Positions 1 to 8,583 of a stretch of DNA of 64,000 nucleotides are shown here, piece after piece. The notes beneath the pieces were generated by a model. That model saw only the letters and a list, made by a program, of their open reading frames with translations. It was not told the DNA's origin and did not search any database. Made by a program: the position numbers and the translations under genes. The stretch's first letter is position 1, and each line of letters opens with the position of its first letter. This DNA is from Methanoregula sp. PtaU1.Bin051 (GTDB taxonomy: Archaea > Halobacteriota > Methanomicrobia > Methanomicrobiales > Methanospirillaceae): assembly GCA_002067895.1 (NCBI GenBank), contig MVRE01000012.1, positions 62,001-126,000 on the forward strand, read 5' to 3'.

Positions 1-633
1 AAGCGCCCGGATCAGCGGCTCGACCGCCCGTATATCCTTGATCCTGCCCAGCGCAATCGCCGCCCCCCACCGCTGGTTCCCGTCTCCCTCTTTCAGGGCC
101 CGGATCAGGGGATCGACTGCCGGCTCGCCGATCATGCCGAGGGCGAGGGCGGCACGCCCCTTGACGAACCGGTCGGTATCGGAGAGGAGCCGGATCAGCG
201 GTTCGATTGCTTTTGTGTCCCCGATCTCCCCCAGCGCGACAGCCGCCTTCCACCGCACGTCGTCGTCAGGGTGGGAAAGGGCGGCTATCAGAGGTTCGAC
301 CGCCGGAGGGCCGATGCGGACGAGGGCTTCGGCAACCTTCCACCGCACGGCAGTAAACCCTTCAGATGTAAAGAGCCTCGCGAGCGGTCCGACCGTTGCA
401 GGATCCCGGATCTCCCCGAGCGCAGAAACCGCCTCGTACTGGATATCGGCGTCCGGGTGCGTGAGCGCAGCAACAAGGGCCCTGATATCGCGGGACTTCT
501 GCAGCCGCCGGATCCCGCTGACGGTTAAAAACGACTCCTGCAACCGGTCGAAGAGGCCGAGGACCAGGATGACGGCAAGTACCATAACGCCCCGGAAGCG
601 GGGATCCGGAGCCTGCCGTAGCGGGCTACTCAT
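1..633 (-). CDS. HEAT-repeat membrane-anchored protein (partial, C-terminus beyond left edge)
   Basis: On the minus strand an open frame starts at an ATG at 633 and is still open at base 1, giving 211 codons. After about 15 polar residues comes one hydrophobic stretch (residues about 16-31, [13 protein letters not shown]), then helical repeats with the HEAT pattern, for example [19 protein letters not shown], each about 31 residues with an Asp-Pro or His-Pro turn. HEAT (PBS-lyase type) repeats are protein-binding scaffolds; the specific role is unknown. The anchor suggests a membrane-attached repeat domain. It resembles the soluble HEAT protein at 9704-10891. The long frame on the other strand (38-853) is its shadow. 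Confidence 0.8.
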   Translation of the reverse strand, partial: MSSPLRQAPDPRFRGVMVLAVILVLGLFDRLQESFLTVSGIRRLQKSRDIRALVAALTHPDADIQYEAVSALGEIRDPATVGPLARLFTSEGFTAVRWKVAEALVRIGPPAVEPLIAALSHPDDDVRWKAAVALGEIGDTKAIEPLIRLLSDTDRFVKGRAALALGMIGEPAVDPLIRALKEGDGNQRWGAAIALGRIKDIRAVEPLIRAL

Positions 634-782
634 CAGAATGGTACCTTGGATCATGGCAGATAAAAATGTACGGAATGGCGACCTTTTTTTTCATGACGTA
701 AGCTACCGTAAAAGAATTTACCTGTGCCCAACAGATTGTATCTGGCAAATCTCTTCGATCACGAAAGGACCAGGTACCGGAA

Positions 783-1913
783 ATGGACGCAATGATTACC
801 GTCAATATCGGGTTATTCATCATCTTCTGCCTCGTTCTTACCCTGCCGTTTAAGGTCCGGAAAGTCGAGGAGAACCTCGAGGTCTTCCTCTTTACCTGCG
901 GCATCCTCGCCCTGACCGTTGCCGGGTTCGCGGAGATCGAGGGAGAGACATTCGGCTGGACCGTTGCAATCATCGAAGAGGCGCTCCGTGCCCCTCTCAT
1001 GATCACGACATTGTTCGGCATCCCGGTAGGAATCGTCCAGATCGTGCTCCTCGTAGGCCTCGTCATCCATTTCTGGCACCGTCCCATCCAGCAGGGGATC
1101 CAGTGGCTGGTCTCACGCTTCTCCTTAACGGCGCTCGTCTTTGCAATCATCGTCGTCCCCGGGCTCGTCTCAAGCATCATCTCCGCAATCCTTGCCGCCA
1201 TTATCCTCGTCGAGCTGGTCTGTGCGCTGCCCATCAACCGTGGCGGGAAGGTGACGGTGACGGTCATATCCTGCTTCTCCATCGGGCTCGGCGCTGCGCT
1301 TACCCCGCTTGGCGAACCGCTCTCCACGATTGCCGTCGCCAAGCTGGCCGGCCCGCCCTATTACGCCGGGTTCGGTTACCTCGCAGGGCTTCTCGGCCTC
1401 TACGTCGTCCCCGGCATCATCGCGCTTGGGATCGTGGGGGTCGTCCTCTTCCGGCGTAGCGGGCTCCCGCAGACGAGCCTTGCCTGCCACCTCCAGGCGG
1501 ACTCCCTGCGGGAGGTCGTCATCCGGGCCGCCAAGGTATACCTCTTCATCATGGCGCTCGTATTCCTCGGCGAGGGGTTCAAGCCCTTAATCGTCCAGTA
1601 CATCATCCGGATCCCCTCCGAAGGCCTGTACTGGGTCAACATGGTCTCCGCCGTGCTCGACAACGCGACGCTCGCCGCCGCAGAGATCGGGCCGCTCCTT
1701 ACCGAGCAGCAGATCAAAAGCGCCTTAATGGGACTCCTCATCGCCGGGGGCATGCTGATCCCCGGCAACATCCCCAACATCATCTCGGCAGGAAAGATCG
1801 GCATCACCAGCAGGGAATGGGCAAGGATCGGCGTCCCGATTGGTGCCGCAATGCTGCTTGTCTATTTCATCCTGTTATTCGTCCCGGCCTACATTGGCGG
1901 AATATCCGGATAA
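783..1913 (+). CDS. DUF1646 family membrane protein, predicted cation transporter
   Basis: The 376-residue protein is almost entirely hydrophobic, with roughly ten to twelve membrane segments. Recognisable DUF1646 features are the N-terminal segment followed by the charged turn KVRKVEENLEVF, and the conserved region GLGAALTPLGEPLSTIAVAKL, which recalls the half-helix motifs of NhaD/arsenite-pump-like carriers. The family (COG4756) is annotated as a predicted cation transporter; no substrate is established. Two in-frame ATG codons lie at 783 and 792, and the first was kept. It is divergent from the HEAT gene at 633, with about 150 bp between them holding AT-rich promoter-like sequence. I am sure of the family and unsure of the function. 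Confidence 0.8.
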   Translation: MDAMITVNIGLFIIFCLVLTLPFKVRKVEENLEVFLFTCGILALTVAGFAEIEGETFGWTVAIIEEALRAPLMITTLFGIPVGIVQIVLLVGLVIHFWHRPIQQGIQWLVSRFSLTALVFAIIVVPGLVSSIISAILAAIILVELVCALPINRGGKVTVTVISCFSIGLGAALTPLGEPLSTIAVAKLAGPPYYAGFGYLAGLLGLYVVPGIIALGIVGVVLFRRSGLPQTSLACHLQADSLREVVIRAAKVYLFIMALVFLGEGFKPLIVQYIIRIPSEGLYWVNMVSAVLDNATLAAAEIGPLLTEQQIKSALMGLLIAGGMLIPGNIPNIISAGKIGITSREWARIGVPIGAAMLLVYFILLFVPAYIGGISG

Positions 1914-2263
1914 GTATACCGGAAATAATACGCAGATAACATATTGGGGCTCTGCCCCAGACCCGGTAGGATTGACGCCGCCGCCACGAAGGTTACCTTC
2001 TCAACAGCCTTCGGCTGTCCCCGCGGGGAGGCGGCCCTGATCAATTTGTCAGGGCTGGCTGGAGAAAATTTCCTTACAGGGAATTTTCGACTCGCCCCCG
2101 CGGCGGATCAGGAAAGGTTTCTCCATCAACCGAACCTGCCCAGCGATGAAGTCGAAGAATTCAGATGAATTCTTCTCCAATCGGTCGCAGAATGCGACCG
2201 AGCGACACCCGAATGGGTTGGGAAGGTTCGCAAGTCAGAGAGTGTTTTTCGTAAGAGAGTATC
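1914..2263. repeat. Intergenic chain of short hairpins (no gene)
   Basis: This 350-bp gap has no convincing gene but holds a string of small inverted repeats. The stems are: TGGGGC/GCCCCA (1945-1959), GAAGGT/ACCTTC (1988-2000), ACAGCC/GGCTGT (2004-2018), the palindrome CCCCGCGGGG (2019-2028), GCCCTGA/TCAGGGC (2034-2055), a 10-bp stem with one G-T pair (2064-2088), GAAGAATTC/GAATTCTTC (2154-2175), CGGTCGC/GCGACCG (2182-2200) and ACCC/GGGT (2207-2218). It lies between converging genes (DUF1646 on plus, AcnX on minus). It could be a palindromic repeat element, a structured RNA or a decayed insertion; the sequence alone does not decide. A smaller chain with matching edges is at 20196-20268. Confidence 0.7.
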
Positions 2264-3427
2264 TCATGCCGTCCCGACCCGTACGCAGTCCTCGATCGTC
2301 CCGATCCGGGAGACCGCCCCGCACATGTCGGGGACGTACGCGAGTGCCTTGCCGGAATTCACCATGATCGCCTTGTACCGCTCCATCACCGGCGAGACGA
2401 CCATGCAGGTGTCGGCATAGACCTTAGCGCCGCTCTTCTCGATCGAGGCGACTGTCGCCCTGTTCGCATCGATCACCCCCTGTGCCACAAAGATGTAGAA
2501 CGGGAGGGTGACCCGCTTTCCCTCCAGGAGCGCTGCAATCCGTGCAAGCTCGTTAGCCGAGCAGTGGGGGCAGCCGACAGCAATGGCATCCACCGGGATA
2601 TCCGTAAAGAGCCGGCGGATCTCCTCCTTTGTGACCGTGATCTTCTCTAGCCTGTTTGTATCGAACCCGGTCTTTACCGCCTCTAGTGTGACCCCCTCGA
2701 CATGGTACAGGGCAACGGCACCGGTCGCCGCCATCGCCGCCCCCAGAGCCTTGAGCCCGTCAGGGTCCGGGCGGATGCCAGTAAAGTACGGGATCCTGTT
2801 GCCGACGAGTTTTCCCGCATGGTACCCGAGCGCCCCGTAGTGTGCGATGGAGAGATCCGTTCCCCGGGCTTCCACCTGCACGAGTACCTTCGGCTTCCGG
2901 TTCTCCGTAAGGTGCAGGCCATAACAGGGGGTCTTTCCGATCAAGGCGGCGGCAAGAGCGCCAGGCCCCCCCTCGCGGTTGGTCCGGGCCCCGATCACCG
3001 AGTTCGCGTAGCTCACCGCCGACGACTCCGACCATGCGAGATGATCGCCGAATGCGGGGGAGTTCAGGTAATAGGGGGTGCAGGTGCATTCGAGACGGAT
3101 ACCAAGCCGCCCGTATGCAGCAATAACGGCCTGCTGCTTTTCTGCAAAATCACGGTCAATCCCCATCTCCTCCCATCTGCCCCTCGGCATGCCGATGGGG
3201 TTCAGGACGGCGGGCACGACCGCTTTCGCGTCGAGCTGGTTTAACCACTCGAGCCCGTACTTCCCGATCGTCTTGTACGAGGCCCCGCTCACCTGTGCGC
3301 TTTTGATCCGGACGAGCCGCTCTGCCCCGAAGACTTTTCCGAGAGCCACGAGCAGCTCCATCATCTGCCGGCGGGTCTCGCCCGACTCACCGGCAAGGAT
3401 CCGCTCGTCCCCGGGTTCGAGCTCCAT
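2264..3427 (-). CDS. Phosphomevalonate dehydratase large subunit (AcnX type, DUF521)
   Basis: A protein of about 387 residues of the aconitase X (AcnX, DUF521) family, with the family's ECTCTPYYL motif, the SSAVSYANSVIGARTNREG segment and the C-terminal VGCPHCSANEL cysteine motif. In archaea the AcnX large and small subunits form phosphomevalonate 5-phosphate dehydratase of the modified mevalonate pathway, giving trans-anhydromevalonate 5-phosphate. Directly upstream are a UbiD-type decarboxylase and UbiX, the next enzyme and its cofactor maker, which supports this role over bacterial AcnX roles in hydroxyproline metabolism. I chose ATG 3427, preceded by GGTGAG overlapping the UbiD stop; a GTG at 3445 is also open. 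No small subunit (DUF126-like) is seen nearby. Confidence 0.86.
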   Translation of the reverse strand: MELEPGDERILAGESGETRRQMMELLVALGKVFGAERLVRIKSAQVSGASYKTIGKYGLEWLNQLDAKAVVPAVLNPIGMPRGRWEEMGIDRDFAEKQQAVIAAYGRLGIRLECTCTPYYLNSPAFGDHLAWSESSAVSYANSVIGARTNREGGPGALAAALIGKTPCYGLHLTENRKPKVLVQVEARGTDLSIAHYGALGYHAGKLVGNRIPYFTGIRPDPDGLKALGAAMAATGAVALYHVEGVTLEAVKTGFDTNRLEKITVTKEEIRRLFTDIPVDAIAVGCPHCSANELARIAALLEGKRVTLPFYIFVAQGVIDANRATVASIEKSGAKVYADTCMVVSPVMERYKAIMVNSGKALAYVPDMCGAVSRIGTIEDCVRVGTA

Positions 3428-3431
3428 CCCC

Positions 3432-4667
3432 TCACCAGGTAGCACGCTTAAACTCGTCTTCCCTTCCCAGCACCATCGTGGCGTCGACCCCGATCTTGAC
3501 GTTGGTGCCGTCCTCCAGCTGGCTCGGGTCGAGCGACGAGCCCCGCACGCCGGTGATCACCATGACGTCGGTATCGCCCCTCACCCGGGTCGCGATCGCG
3601 TACTCGACGTCATCGCTATCGCTGATGTCGATATCGTCGTCCACGACGACAACGTGCTTGAGGGACGTGTGGGCGGCAAACGCCGCCATGATCGCGTTCT
3701 TGGCATCGCCCTGCGTGCTCTTTTTAATCTGGATTATTGCGTGGAGGTACCCGCACCCGCCGCGGGTCAGCACGACGTTTTTAACCCGCGTCACCCCGGC
3801 GACCGCACGGTAGATCTTCGGCTCGTACGGGCAGCCCATCAGCACCTTGTGCTCGTTGCCGCCCGGGAGGATTGCGTGGTAGATGAAGTCCGGTTTTACG
3901 TGCATGCCGGTGAACGTGATCACCGGCTGGAGGCGGACCGGGTCGTACGTCCCCGTGATATCCACGAACGGCCCCTCGTCGGTAACATCGGGGCCGATGA
4001 ACCCTTCCAGCACGATCTCCGCATCGGGCACCAGCACCCCGTTGCTGCACCGCTTTACCTTAATCTCCCCGCCCAGCAGCTCGGCGGCGTACGCGAGCTC
4101 CTTTCCCTCGGGGACCCGGGTGCAGCTCGCAAAGGTGACCGCCGGGTGCGTCCCGATAGTGACCGCGATCGGGAGCTTCTCCTCCTTTGCAAGGGCATTC
4201 TGGAGCATCACGTGCGTGTGCCGGCCCTCGACCAGCCGGGCGGCGACCCGGGACTTGTCAAGCACCAGCATGCGGTGGATGGAGGCGTTCTCCACCCCGC
4301 CATACTTTGCAAAGACGATGCCCGCGGTGATGTACTTCCCGGCGTCCTTAGGGAAGTGTTTCAGGACCGGGATCTTCGAAAGGTCTGGCTTCTCCATCTT
4401 AAGTGTCCCTTCCTCGATTACCTTCCCGTCATACGAGACGTCCGCGAGCTTTTTTACGATCTCCTGCTCGTCCATCTTAAGTGCGACCGCAAGTGCCTTC
4501 CGGTTCGCGGTCACGTTCATGACCATGCGCCGGCCACCGACATCTTTAAAGAAGAGGATGTTGTCGGTTCCGGCAGCCTTCTTTGCCGCCTCCATATCGG
4601 CGGAACAGGGGGCTGCAACTTCGGTGACGAGCCCCTGTTTCCGCATCTTCTCGATGAACTCACGCAT
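3432..4667 (-). CDS. UbiD-family decarboxylase, probable anhydromevalonate phosphate decarboxylase
   Basis: A 411-residue UbiD-family protein whose C-terminal half shows the family's VVVVDDDIDISDSDDVEYA segment and the prenyl-FMN-binding barrel. The frame opens further upstream (to 4805), but the family-like N-terminus is MREFIEKMRKQG at 4667, 8 bp inside the 3' end of ubiX; the longer N-terminus would be antisense-like and low quality. Archaeal members clustered with AcnX decarboxylate trans-anhydromevalonate 5-phosphate to isopentenyl phosphate using prenylated FMN. Translational coupling with ubiX upstream and AcnX downstream makes this role likely, though other UbiD substrates cannot be excluded from sequence. 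Confidence 0.87.
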   Translation of the reverse strand: MREFIEKMRKQGLVTEVAAPCSADMEAAKKAAGTDNILFFKDVGGRRMVMNVTANRKALAVALKMDEQEIVKKLADVSYDGKVIEEGTLKMEKPDLSKIPVLKHFPKDAGKYITAGIVFAKYGGVENASIHRMLVLDKSRVAARLVEGRHTHVMLQNALAKEEKLPIAVTIGTHPAVTFASCTRVPEGKELAYAAELLGGEIKVKRCSNGVLVPDAEIVLEGFIGPDVTDEGPFVDITGTYDPVRLQPVITFTGMHVKPDFIYHAILPGGNEHKVLMGCPYEPKIYRAVAGVTRVKNVVLTRGGCGYLHAIIQIKKSTQGDAKNAIMAAFAAHTSLKHVVVVDDDIDISDSDDVEYAIATRVRGDTDVMVITGVRGSSLDPSQLEDGTNVKIGVDATMVLGREDEFKRATW

Positions 4668-5211
4668 CGGCGCCACCCCAGCGTTCCGCGAGCATGTGCT
4701 CCACCCCCAGGTGGTCGAGGATGCGTGCAACGACCATGTCGACGAGGTCGTCGATCGTCTCCGGGCGGTGGTAGAAGGGGGGCGAGGCGGGCATGATTGT
4801 CGCACCGGCCCGGTGTGCTGCGAGCATGTTCCTTATATGAATCTCGGAGAGCGGCATCTCGCGGGGGACAAGGATGCAGGGGCGGCGTTCCTTTAAGCAG
4901 ACGTCCGCGGTTCGCGTAATGAGGTTGTCGCCATACCCGTTGGCGATAGCGGCAAGCGTCTTCTGGCTGCAGGGGATTATCACCATACCGTCGTACCGGT
5001 ACGACCCGCTCGCGATCTTTGCAAACATCTTGTCGTTCTTATGGTATTCCGCAGCAAAACCCGTAAGATCGACCCCCTCGTGGGCCGCGATCCTCTTTGC
5101 GACATCCGAGACGATTACGTGCACTGTCGCATCCGCACAGAGGACTTCCAGCAGTTTTCGGGCATAGCAGATCCCGCTTGCGCCAGTGACCCCGACGACA
5201 TATTCCTTCAT
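4660..5211 (-). CDS. ubiX: UbiX flavin prenyltransferase
   Basis: A 183-residue flavoprotein with the UbiX start MKEYVVGVTGASG and the motifs VIIPCSQKTLAAIANG and VPREMPLSEIHIRNM, which bind FMN and the prenyl donor. It prenylates FMN to make the cofactor used by UbiD enzymes, here the decarboxylase encoded immediately downstream with an 8-bp overlap. The ATG at 5211 was chosen over a frame opening at 5244 because it begins the Rossmann-like strand at the usual distance from VTGASG, and a GGGAG-like ribosome site lies upstream. It heads a three-gene operon (ubiX, ubiD-like, acnX). Confidence 0.92.
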   Translation of the reverse strand: MKEYVVGVTGASGICYARKLLEVLCADATVHVIVSDVAKRIAAHEGVDLTGFAAEYHKNDKMFAKIASGSYRYDGMVIIPCSQKTLAAIANGYGDNLITRTADVCLKERRPCILVPREMPLSEIHIRNMLAAHRAGATIMPASPPFYHRPETIDDLVDMVVARILDHLGVEHMLAERWGGADA

Positions 5212-5275
5212 GATCCCGTGCTCCCGCTCCCTTAAGCATACCAATGTCGGAGCCGGAACTAAAAATGGCTTGTGT

Positions 5276-5281
5276 AAAAAA
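5276..5281 (-). terminator. T-run terminator after the 5285-6216 pair
   Basis: A run of six T on the minus strand lies just past the stop of the gene ending at 5285, the usual archaeal termination signal. No stem precedes it. Confidence 0.4.
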
Positions 5282-5284
5282 CGG

Positions 5285-5734
5285 TTATTTTTTTATTGGC
5301 GTAAAGAACCGGAACCGGACCTGCGCCTCCTCCATGCTCTTCGCATGGCCCGGGTTCACGTCGCGCCGTGCCTCGATCACGAGGGTGTTTAAGATGTTGT
5401 GGAGCCGGAGCGCATCGAAGTCCTTCCCCATGTGCTCGGAAAGGAAGTCCAGGAGATCGTTGGTGCTTTTCAGCACGCCGGGGCTTGCGACGAGGTTCAG
5501 CCGGTTGACCGTATATGCGAGGTCCTTCTTTGCTTTCTCGAGCTTGTAGGGATCCTCCCCGGCAAGGTTCAGCTCGGTCACGGCGTGCAGGAGGTCGGAA
5601 TAGACCTGCATCTTGTACCTGCCCTCGAACATGCGCCGCTCCTGCCTCCGGAGGGCAACGAGCGTAGCGCAGATCACGCAGACAACGACAACCACGCCGG
5701 ATATTACGACAATCCAGTCGTCGGACACGGCCAT
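5285..5734 (-). CDS. Membrane-anchored coiled-coil hypothetical protein
   Basis: A 149-residue protein not recognised as any named family. It has one N-terminal membrane segment (residues about 8-28, WIVVISGVVVVVCVICATLVAL) followed by a basic RRQERR stop-transfer patch and a helical, charged cytoplasmic part. A GTG three bases upstream of the ATG is an alternative start. It begins only 8 bp after the lipoprotein gene upstream (5743-6216), so the two probably share a transcript. Function unknown. Confidence 0.65.
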   Translation of the reverse strand: MAVSDDWIVVISGVVVVVCVICATLVALRRQERRMFEGRYKMQVYSDLLHAVTELNLAGEDPYKLEKAKKDLAYTVNRLNLVASPGVLKSTNDLLDFLSEHMGKDFDALRLHNILNTLVIEARRDVNPGHAKSMEEAQVRFRFFTPIKK

Positions 5735-5742
5735 CACTGTTC

Positions 5743-6216
5743 TTATGGCTTTATCTTTGCGATATCAACCCTTACGCTGACCCGGTTCCCGGTCATCTCG
5801 ACCTTGTAAGGCCCGCTGGCGTACATCCGGTGCAGCTGGTACTTGTCATAGGCGAATTCACGGCCGTACCCGAACGTGTCGGTCTTGCCGGTGTCCATCT
5901 GGGTCAGCTTAATCTTGAACCAGGTGTACTGCGGGTCCTCGTTCGTCGGGTTCACGGTGAACTCGACCCCCCACGGCTCGTTCGTGGCCCGGAACTGTTC
6001 CGTGTAAAGGTCCTTCTCGCTTGTGAACGAGTACGGCGTCGGGTGGCTTAAGTACGATGCTCCCAGTTCAAAGGACTCGGCCGGTGTTGCCGCAACGGTT
6101 GGCGATCCCGCGGCAGTGGTCTGCACCGGCGGGGTTGCGGTCTGGGTGCCCGTGCAACCGGCAAGGAGAACGGTGATAAGAATCATACATGCTAGGAGTG
6201 GTACAAATGCTTTCAT
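5743..6216 (-). CDS. Predicted lipoprotein, unknown function
   Basis: About 157 residues starting MKAFVPLLACMILITVLLAGC, a signal peptide ending in a lipobox (LLAGC), then a Thr/Pro/Ala-rich linker and a compact domain of about 110 residues with aromatic-rich beta strands. The frame extends to 6270 but the ATG at 6216 puts the signal at the N-terminus. The protein should be exported and lipid-anchored outside the membrane. It is followed closely by the membrane protein gene ending at 5285. I do not recognise the domain. Confidence 0.7.
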   Translation of the reverse strand: MKAFVPLLACMILITVLLAGCTGTQTATPPVQTTAAGSPTVAATPAESFELGASYLSHPTPYSFTSEKDLYTEQFRATNEPWGVEFTVNPTNEDPQYTWFKIKLTQMDTGKTDTFGYGREFAYDKYQLHRMYASGPYKVEMTGNRVSVRVDIAKIKP

Positions 6217-6388
6217 ACACGTGAGTGTATGGTGCCGGGTATATATTAGGATTGCAGGTTTCTGTTGCATGGAGCCCGGTACTTCCGCCCAGCGGCCATT
6301 CGTGCGGTTTCGTTATCCCCGTTCTACGGGCCATACGCCTGCGGTTTGTCGGTTCCGAACCGTACATGGCAAAATGAATTAAGCGCAT

Positions 6389-7591
6389 TCAGAAGAGCTT
6401 GTCCTGCCGGGTCGGTTTCTTCACATGCAGGATTTCCGTTGCGGCTGCAAGTACCGCCTCCCTCTGGTCCGGCAGGGTGTACACCCCGAGACGCCACTGC
6501 TCCCGGCGGGTCGCGTTCAGGGTATGCATTCTCGGAGATATCTCCTCAAAGCTCACGACCACGTGCCGGTTCTTCACCTGTACCCCCATGGACATGTCGG
6601 TCGGGAACGGGGGGATGTCGACGAGCACCGTATCAGCCCCGACACCGGCAGAACGGGCAATCGATACGGCAAGGGCCCGGCTCTTCTGAAGCGAGATCCC
6701 CGACGTGAATTCCGCGGCATTCACCTGGTCTGCGCCGGCATAGAGAGCACGCTTGAACAGACGCCTCCTGTAGATCCCGAACATGAGTGCCCGGGCGGTT
6801 TCGTTCTTGGAGGTACGGAGAGCCTGCATGCAGGCCATATCGTCCATTTCAAGCAGGTGTTTTCCGTTGCCTGAAGTTTCCCGCAGGTGCTCCTGCACGG
6901 CGAGGTGGAACATGCTCTCGCCGATCCTGCTGACGTGGTGATAGTAGACCGTCGGGCGCATCAGCGTCCGTGCGATAAGCAGCGATTCCGCGGCATTGAT
7001 CCCGTTCTCGTCGAGTACAAAACCCTCATCCGTGCGGATCATGTGCCGGATCAACCGCTGGGCATCGACGGTACCGTACGGTGCGCCGGTGTAATAGGCG
7101 TCCCGCAGCAGGTAGTCCATCCGGTCCACGTCGAGCTCCCCGTGGATGATGCCGGCAAGCGGGTGCTGCCCCCGGACGATAGAACGTACCTCTTCGGGAT
7201 CGATCCCGTGCCGGAGGAGGATACTCCCGGCTCTGTCGTGTACGATCTCTGATATATCATCGTGCGTGCGGTGAAGGTACTCTTCCAGCAGGGGTTCGCT
7301 CGCATGGGAGAACGGCCCGTGGCCGATGTCATGGAGAAGGGCGGCGGCTGATACGAGCTTCCGCTCTTCGTCGGAAAAACCGAACTTCCTGCAGGCTGTA
7401 TCGGCAAGGTACATCGTGCCCAGCGAATGCTCGAACCGGGTGTGGTTTGCACCCGGGTAGACGAGGTACGAGAAGCCCAGCTGACGGATGTACCGCAGGC
7501 GCTGGAGCGCGGGCGAGTCCAGCAGGTCGAGCGCATACTCCTCGACCTCGACGTAGCCATGGACAGGATCCTTGATGATCTTCAAAGGCAC
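6389..7591 (-). CDS. HD-superfamily phosphohydrolase (SAMHD1/dGTPase-like)
   Basis: About 400 residues starting at a GTG at 7591 (VPLKIIKDPVHGYVEV), the typical N-terminus of the HD hydrolases related to SAMHD1 and dGTPases. The metal-binding residues are visible as TRFEHSLGTMYLA, LLHDIGHGPFSH and, further on, the ELDVDRMDYLLRDA motif. Archaeal members are expected to hydrolyse nucleotides or other phosphates, but substrates are largely unknown. The open frame runs on to 8071 but that part is antisense to cofD. Only 39 bp separate it from the divergent cofD start, so the two share a compact intergenic promoter region. Confidence 0.85.
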   Translation of the reverse strand: MPLKIIKDPVHGYVEVEEYALDLLDSPALQRLRYIRQLGFSYLVYPGANHTRFEHSLGTMYLADTACRKFGFSDEERKLVSAAALLHDIGHGPFSHASEPLLEEYLHRTHDDISEIVHDRAGSILLRHGIDPEEVRSIVRGQHPLAGIIHGELDVDRMDYLLRDAYYTGAPYGTVDAQRLIRHMIRTDEGFVLDENGINAAESLLIARTLMRPTVYYHHVSRIGESMFHLAVQEHLRETSGNGKHLLEMDDMACMQALRTSKNETARALMFGIYRRRLFKRALYAGADQVNAAEFTSGISLQKSRALAVSIARSAGVGADTVLVDIPPFPTDMSMGVQVKNRHVVVSFEEISPRMHTLNATRREQWRLGVYTLPDQREAVLAAATEILHVKKPTRQDKLF

Positions 7592-7630
7592 TAAAGAATC
7601 TTCATATACATGGCATAAAAGTATTGAGTA

Positions 7631-8533
7631 ATGATCACGTTCCTCTCGGGCGGCACCGGCACGCCCAAGCTGCTCCGCGGTTTTATGAAAGTTACCGACC
7701 GTCACGAGATCGCGGTCATCGTAAACACGGCCGAAGACATCTGGATCTCGGGCAACCACATCTCGCCGGATATCGATACCGTCATGTACCTCTTCTCCGG
7801 TGTCCTGAACACGGACACGTGGTGGGGGCTCCGCGACGACACCTTCACGACCCATGACGAAGCCCTCCGGCTTGGGATCGACGAGTTCATAACGATCGGC
7901 GACCGTGACCGGGCCGTCCACATAGCGAGAGGCAAGATGCTCCAGAACGGGATGCGCCTGACCAACGTGACCAAAGTCCTCTGCGAACGTTTCGGGGTGC
8001 GCGAGACGGTGTTGCCGATGACGGATACTGAGGTTACGACCCAGATCAGGACCGATCTCGGGCTGATCCATTTCCAGGAGTACTGGATCAAGGCAAAAGG
8101 CGCCCTCGATATCCGCGAGGTCGTACGGGCATCGGCAGAACCCCCGAAAACCACGGAAGAGGTGCTTGCCGAGATCGCAGCGAGCGACACTGTCGTGATC
8201 GGACCAAGCAACCCGATAACGAGCATCCTGCCCATCCTCGAATGCGACGGGATTGTAAAGGCGCTAAAAGAGAAAAGGGTGATCGCGGTGAGCCCGTTCA
8301 TCGGCGATTCCCCGGTGAGCGGCCCGGCTGCCGCTTTAATGCTGGCAAAAGGATACGAACCCTCCTCGAAGGGTACTCTTGACTGTTACGGGGGTATCGT
8401 CGATGTCTTCGTGCAGGACATCCGCGATCCTGTCGAGGTGAAAGGGTCCGTGCGGCTCGACACGCTCATGACCGACGAGGACAAAAGCATCGCTCTGGCG
8501 CGCGATATCCTGCGGGTTGCAACAGGTCCCTAG
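7631..8533 (+). CDS. cofD: 2-phospho-L-lactate transferase CofD (coenzyme F420 synthesis)
   Basis: A 300-residue protein with the CofD N-terminus [18 protein letters not shown] and the motifs [20 protein letters not shown] and [10 protein letters not shown] that bind the lactyl-phospho-guanosine donor and Fo. It transfers the phospholactyl group to 7,8-didemethyl-8-hydroxy-5-deazariboflavin, giving F420-0, the deazaflavin carrier needed in methanogenesis. The length matches the archaeal family. It stands alone as a short transcript, divergent from an HD hydrolase gene. Confidence 0.94.
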   Translation: MITFLSGGTGTPKLLRGFMKVTDRHEIAVIVNTAEDIWISGNHISPDIDTVMYLFSGVLNTDTWWGLRDDTFTTHDEALRLGIDEFITIGDRDRAVHIARGKMLQNGMRLTNVTKVLCERFGVRETVLPMTDTEVTTQIRTDLGLIHFQEYWIKAKGALDIREVVRASAEPPKTTEEVLAEIAASDTVVIGPSNPITSILPILECDGIVKALKEKRVIAVSPFIGDSPVSGPAAALMLAKGYEPSSKGTLDCYGGIVDVFVQDIRDPVEVKGSVRLDTLMTDEDKSIALARDILRVATGP

Positions 8534-8553
8534 CCTCCCCTAATTACAACAAA

Positions 8554-8563
8554 CATATTTATC
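8554..8563 (+). promoter_or_regulatory. TATA-like box before the PEGA lipoprotein gene
   Basis: CATATTTATC sits about 30 bp before the 8584/8593 start codons, so the transcript would begin at or near the start codon, a leaderless arrangement. Inferred from spacing only. Confidence 0.4.
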
Positions 8564-8583
8564 AGCACGGAATAACGGTTATC

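Noticed and set aside
38-853. 271-residue plus-strand frame
   Set aside because: Ser/Arg/Pro-rich product without family features; it is the shadow of the minus-strand HEAT gene that runs off the left edge.
1914-2263. Possible tRNA or small coding genes in the hairpin gap
   Set aside because: No T-loop (GGTTCRA) or acceptor pairing for a tRNA, and the short frames (66-74 residues) overlap each other without family features or ribosome sites.
3078-4796. 572-residue plus-strand frame over the UbiD/AcnX genes
   Set aside because: It is exactly antisense to two well-recognised enzymes and has a His/Arg/Asp-rich shadow composition.
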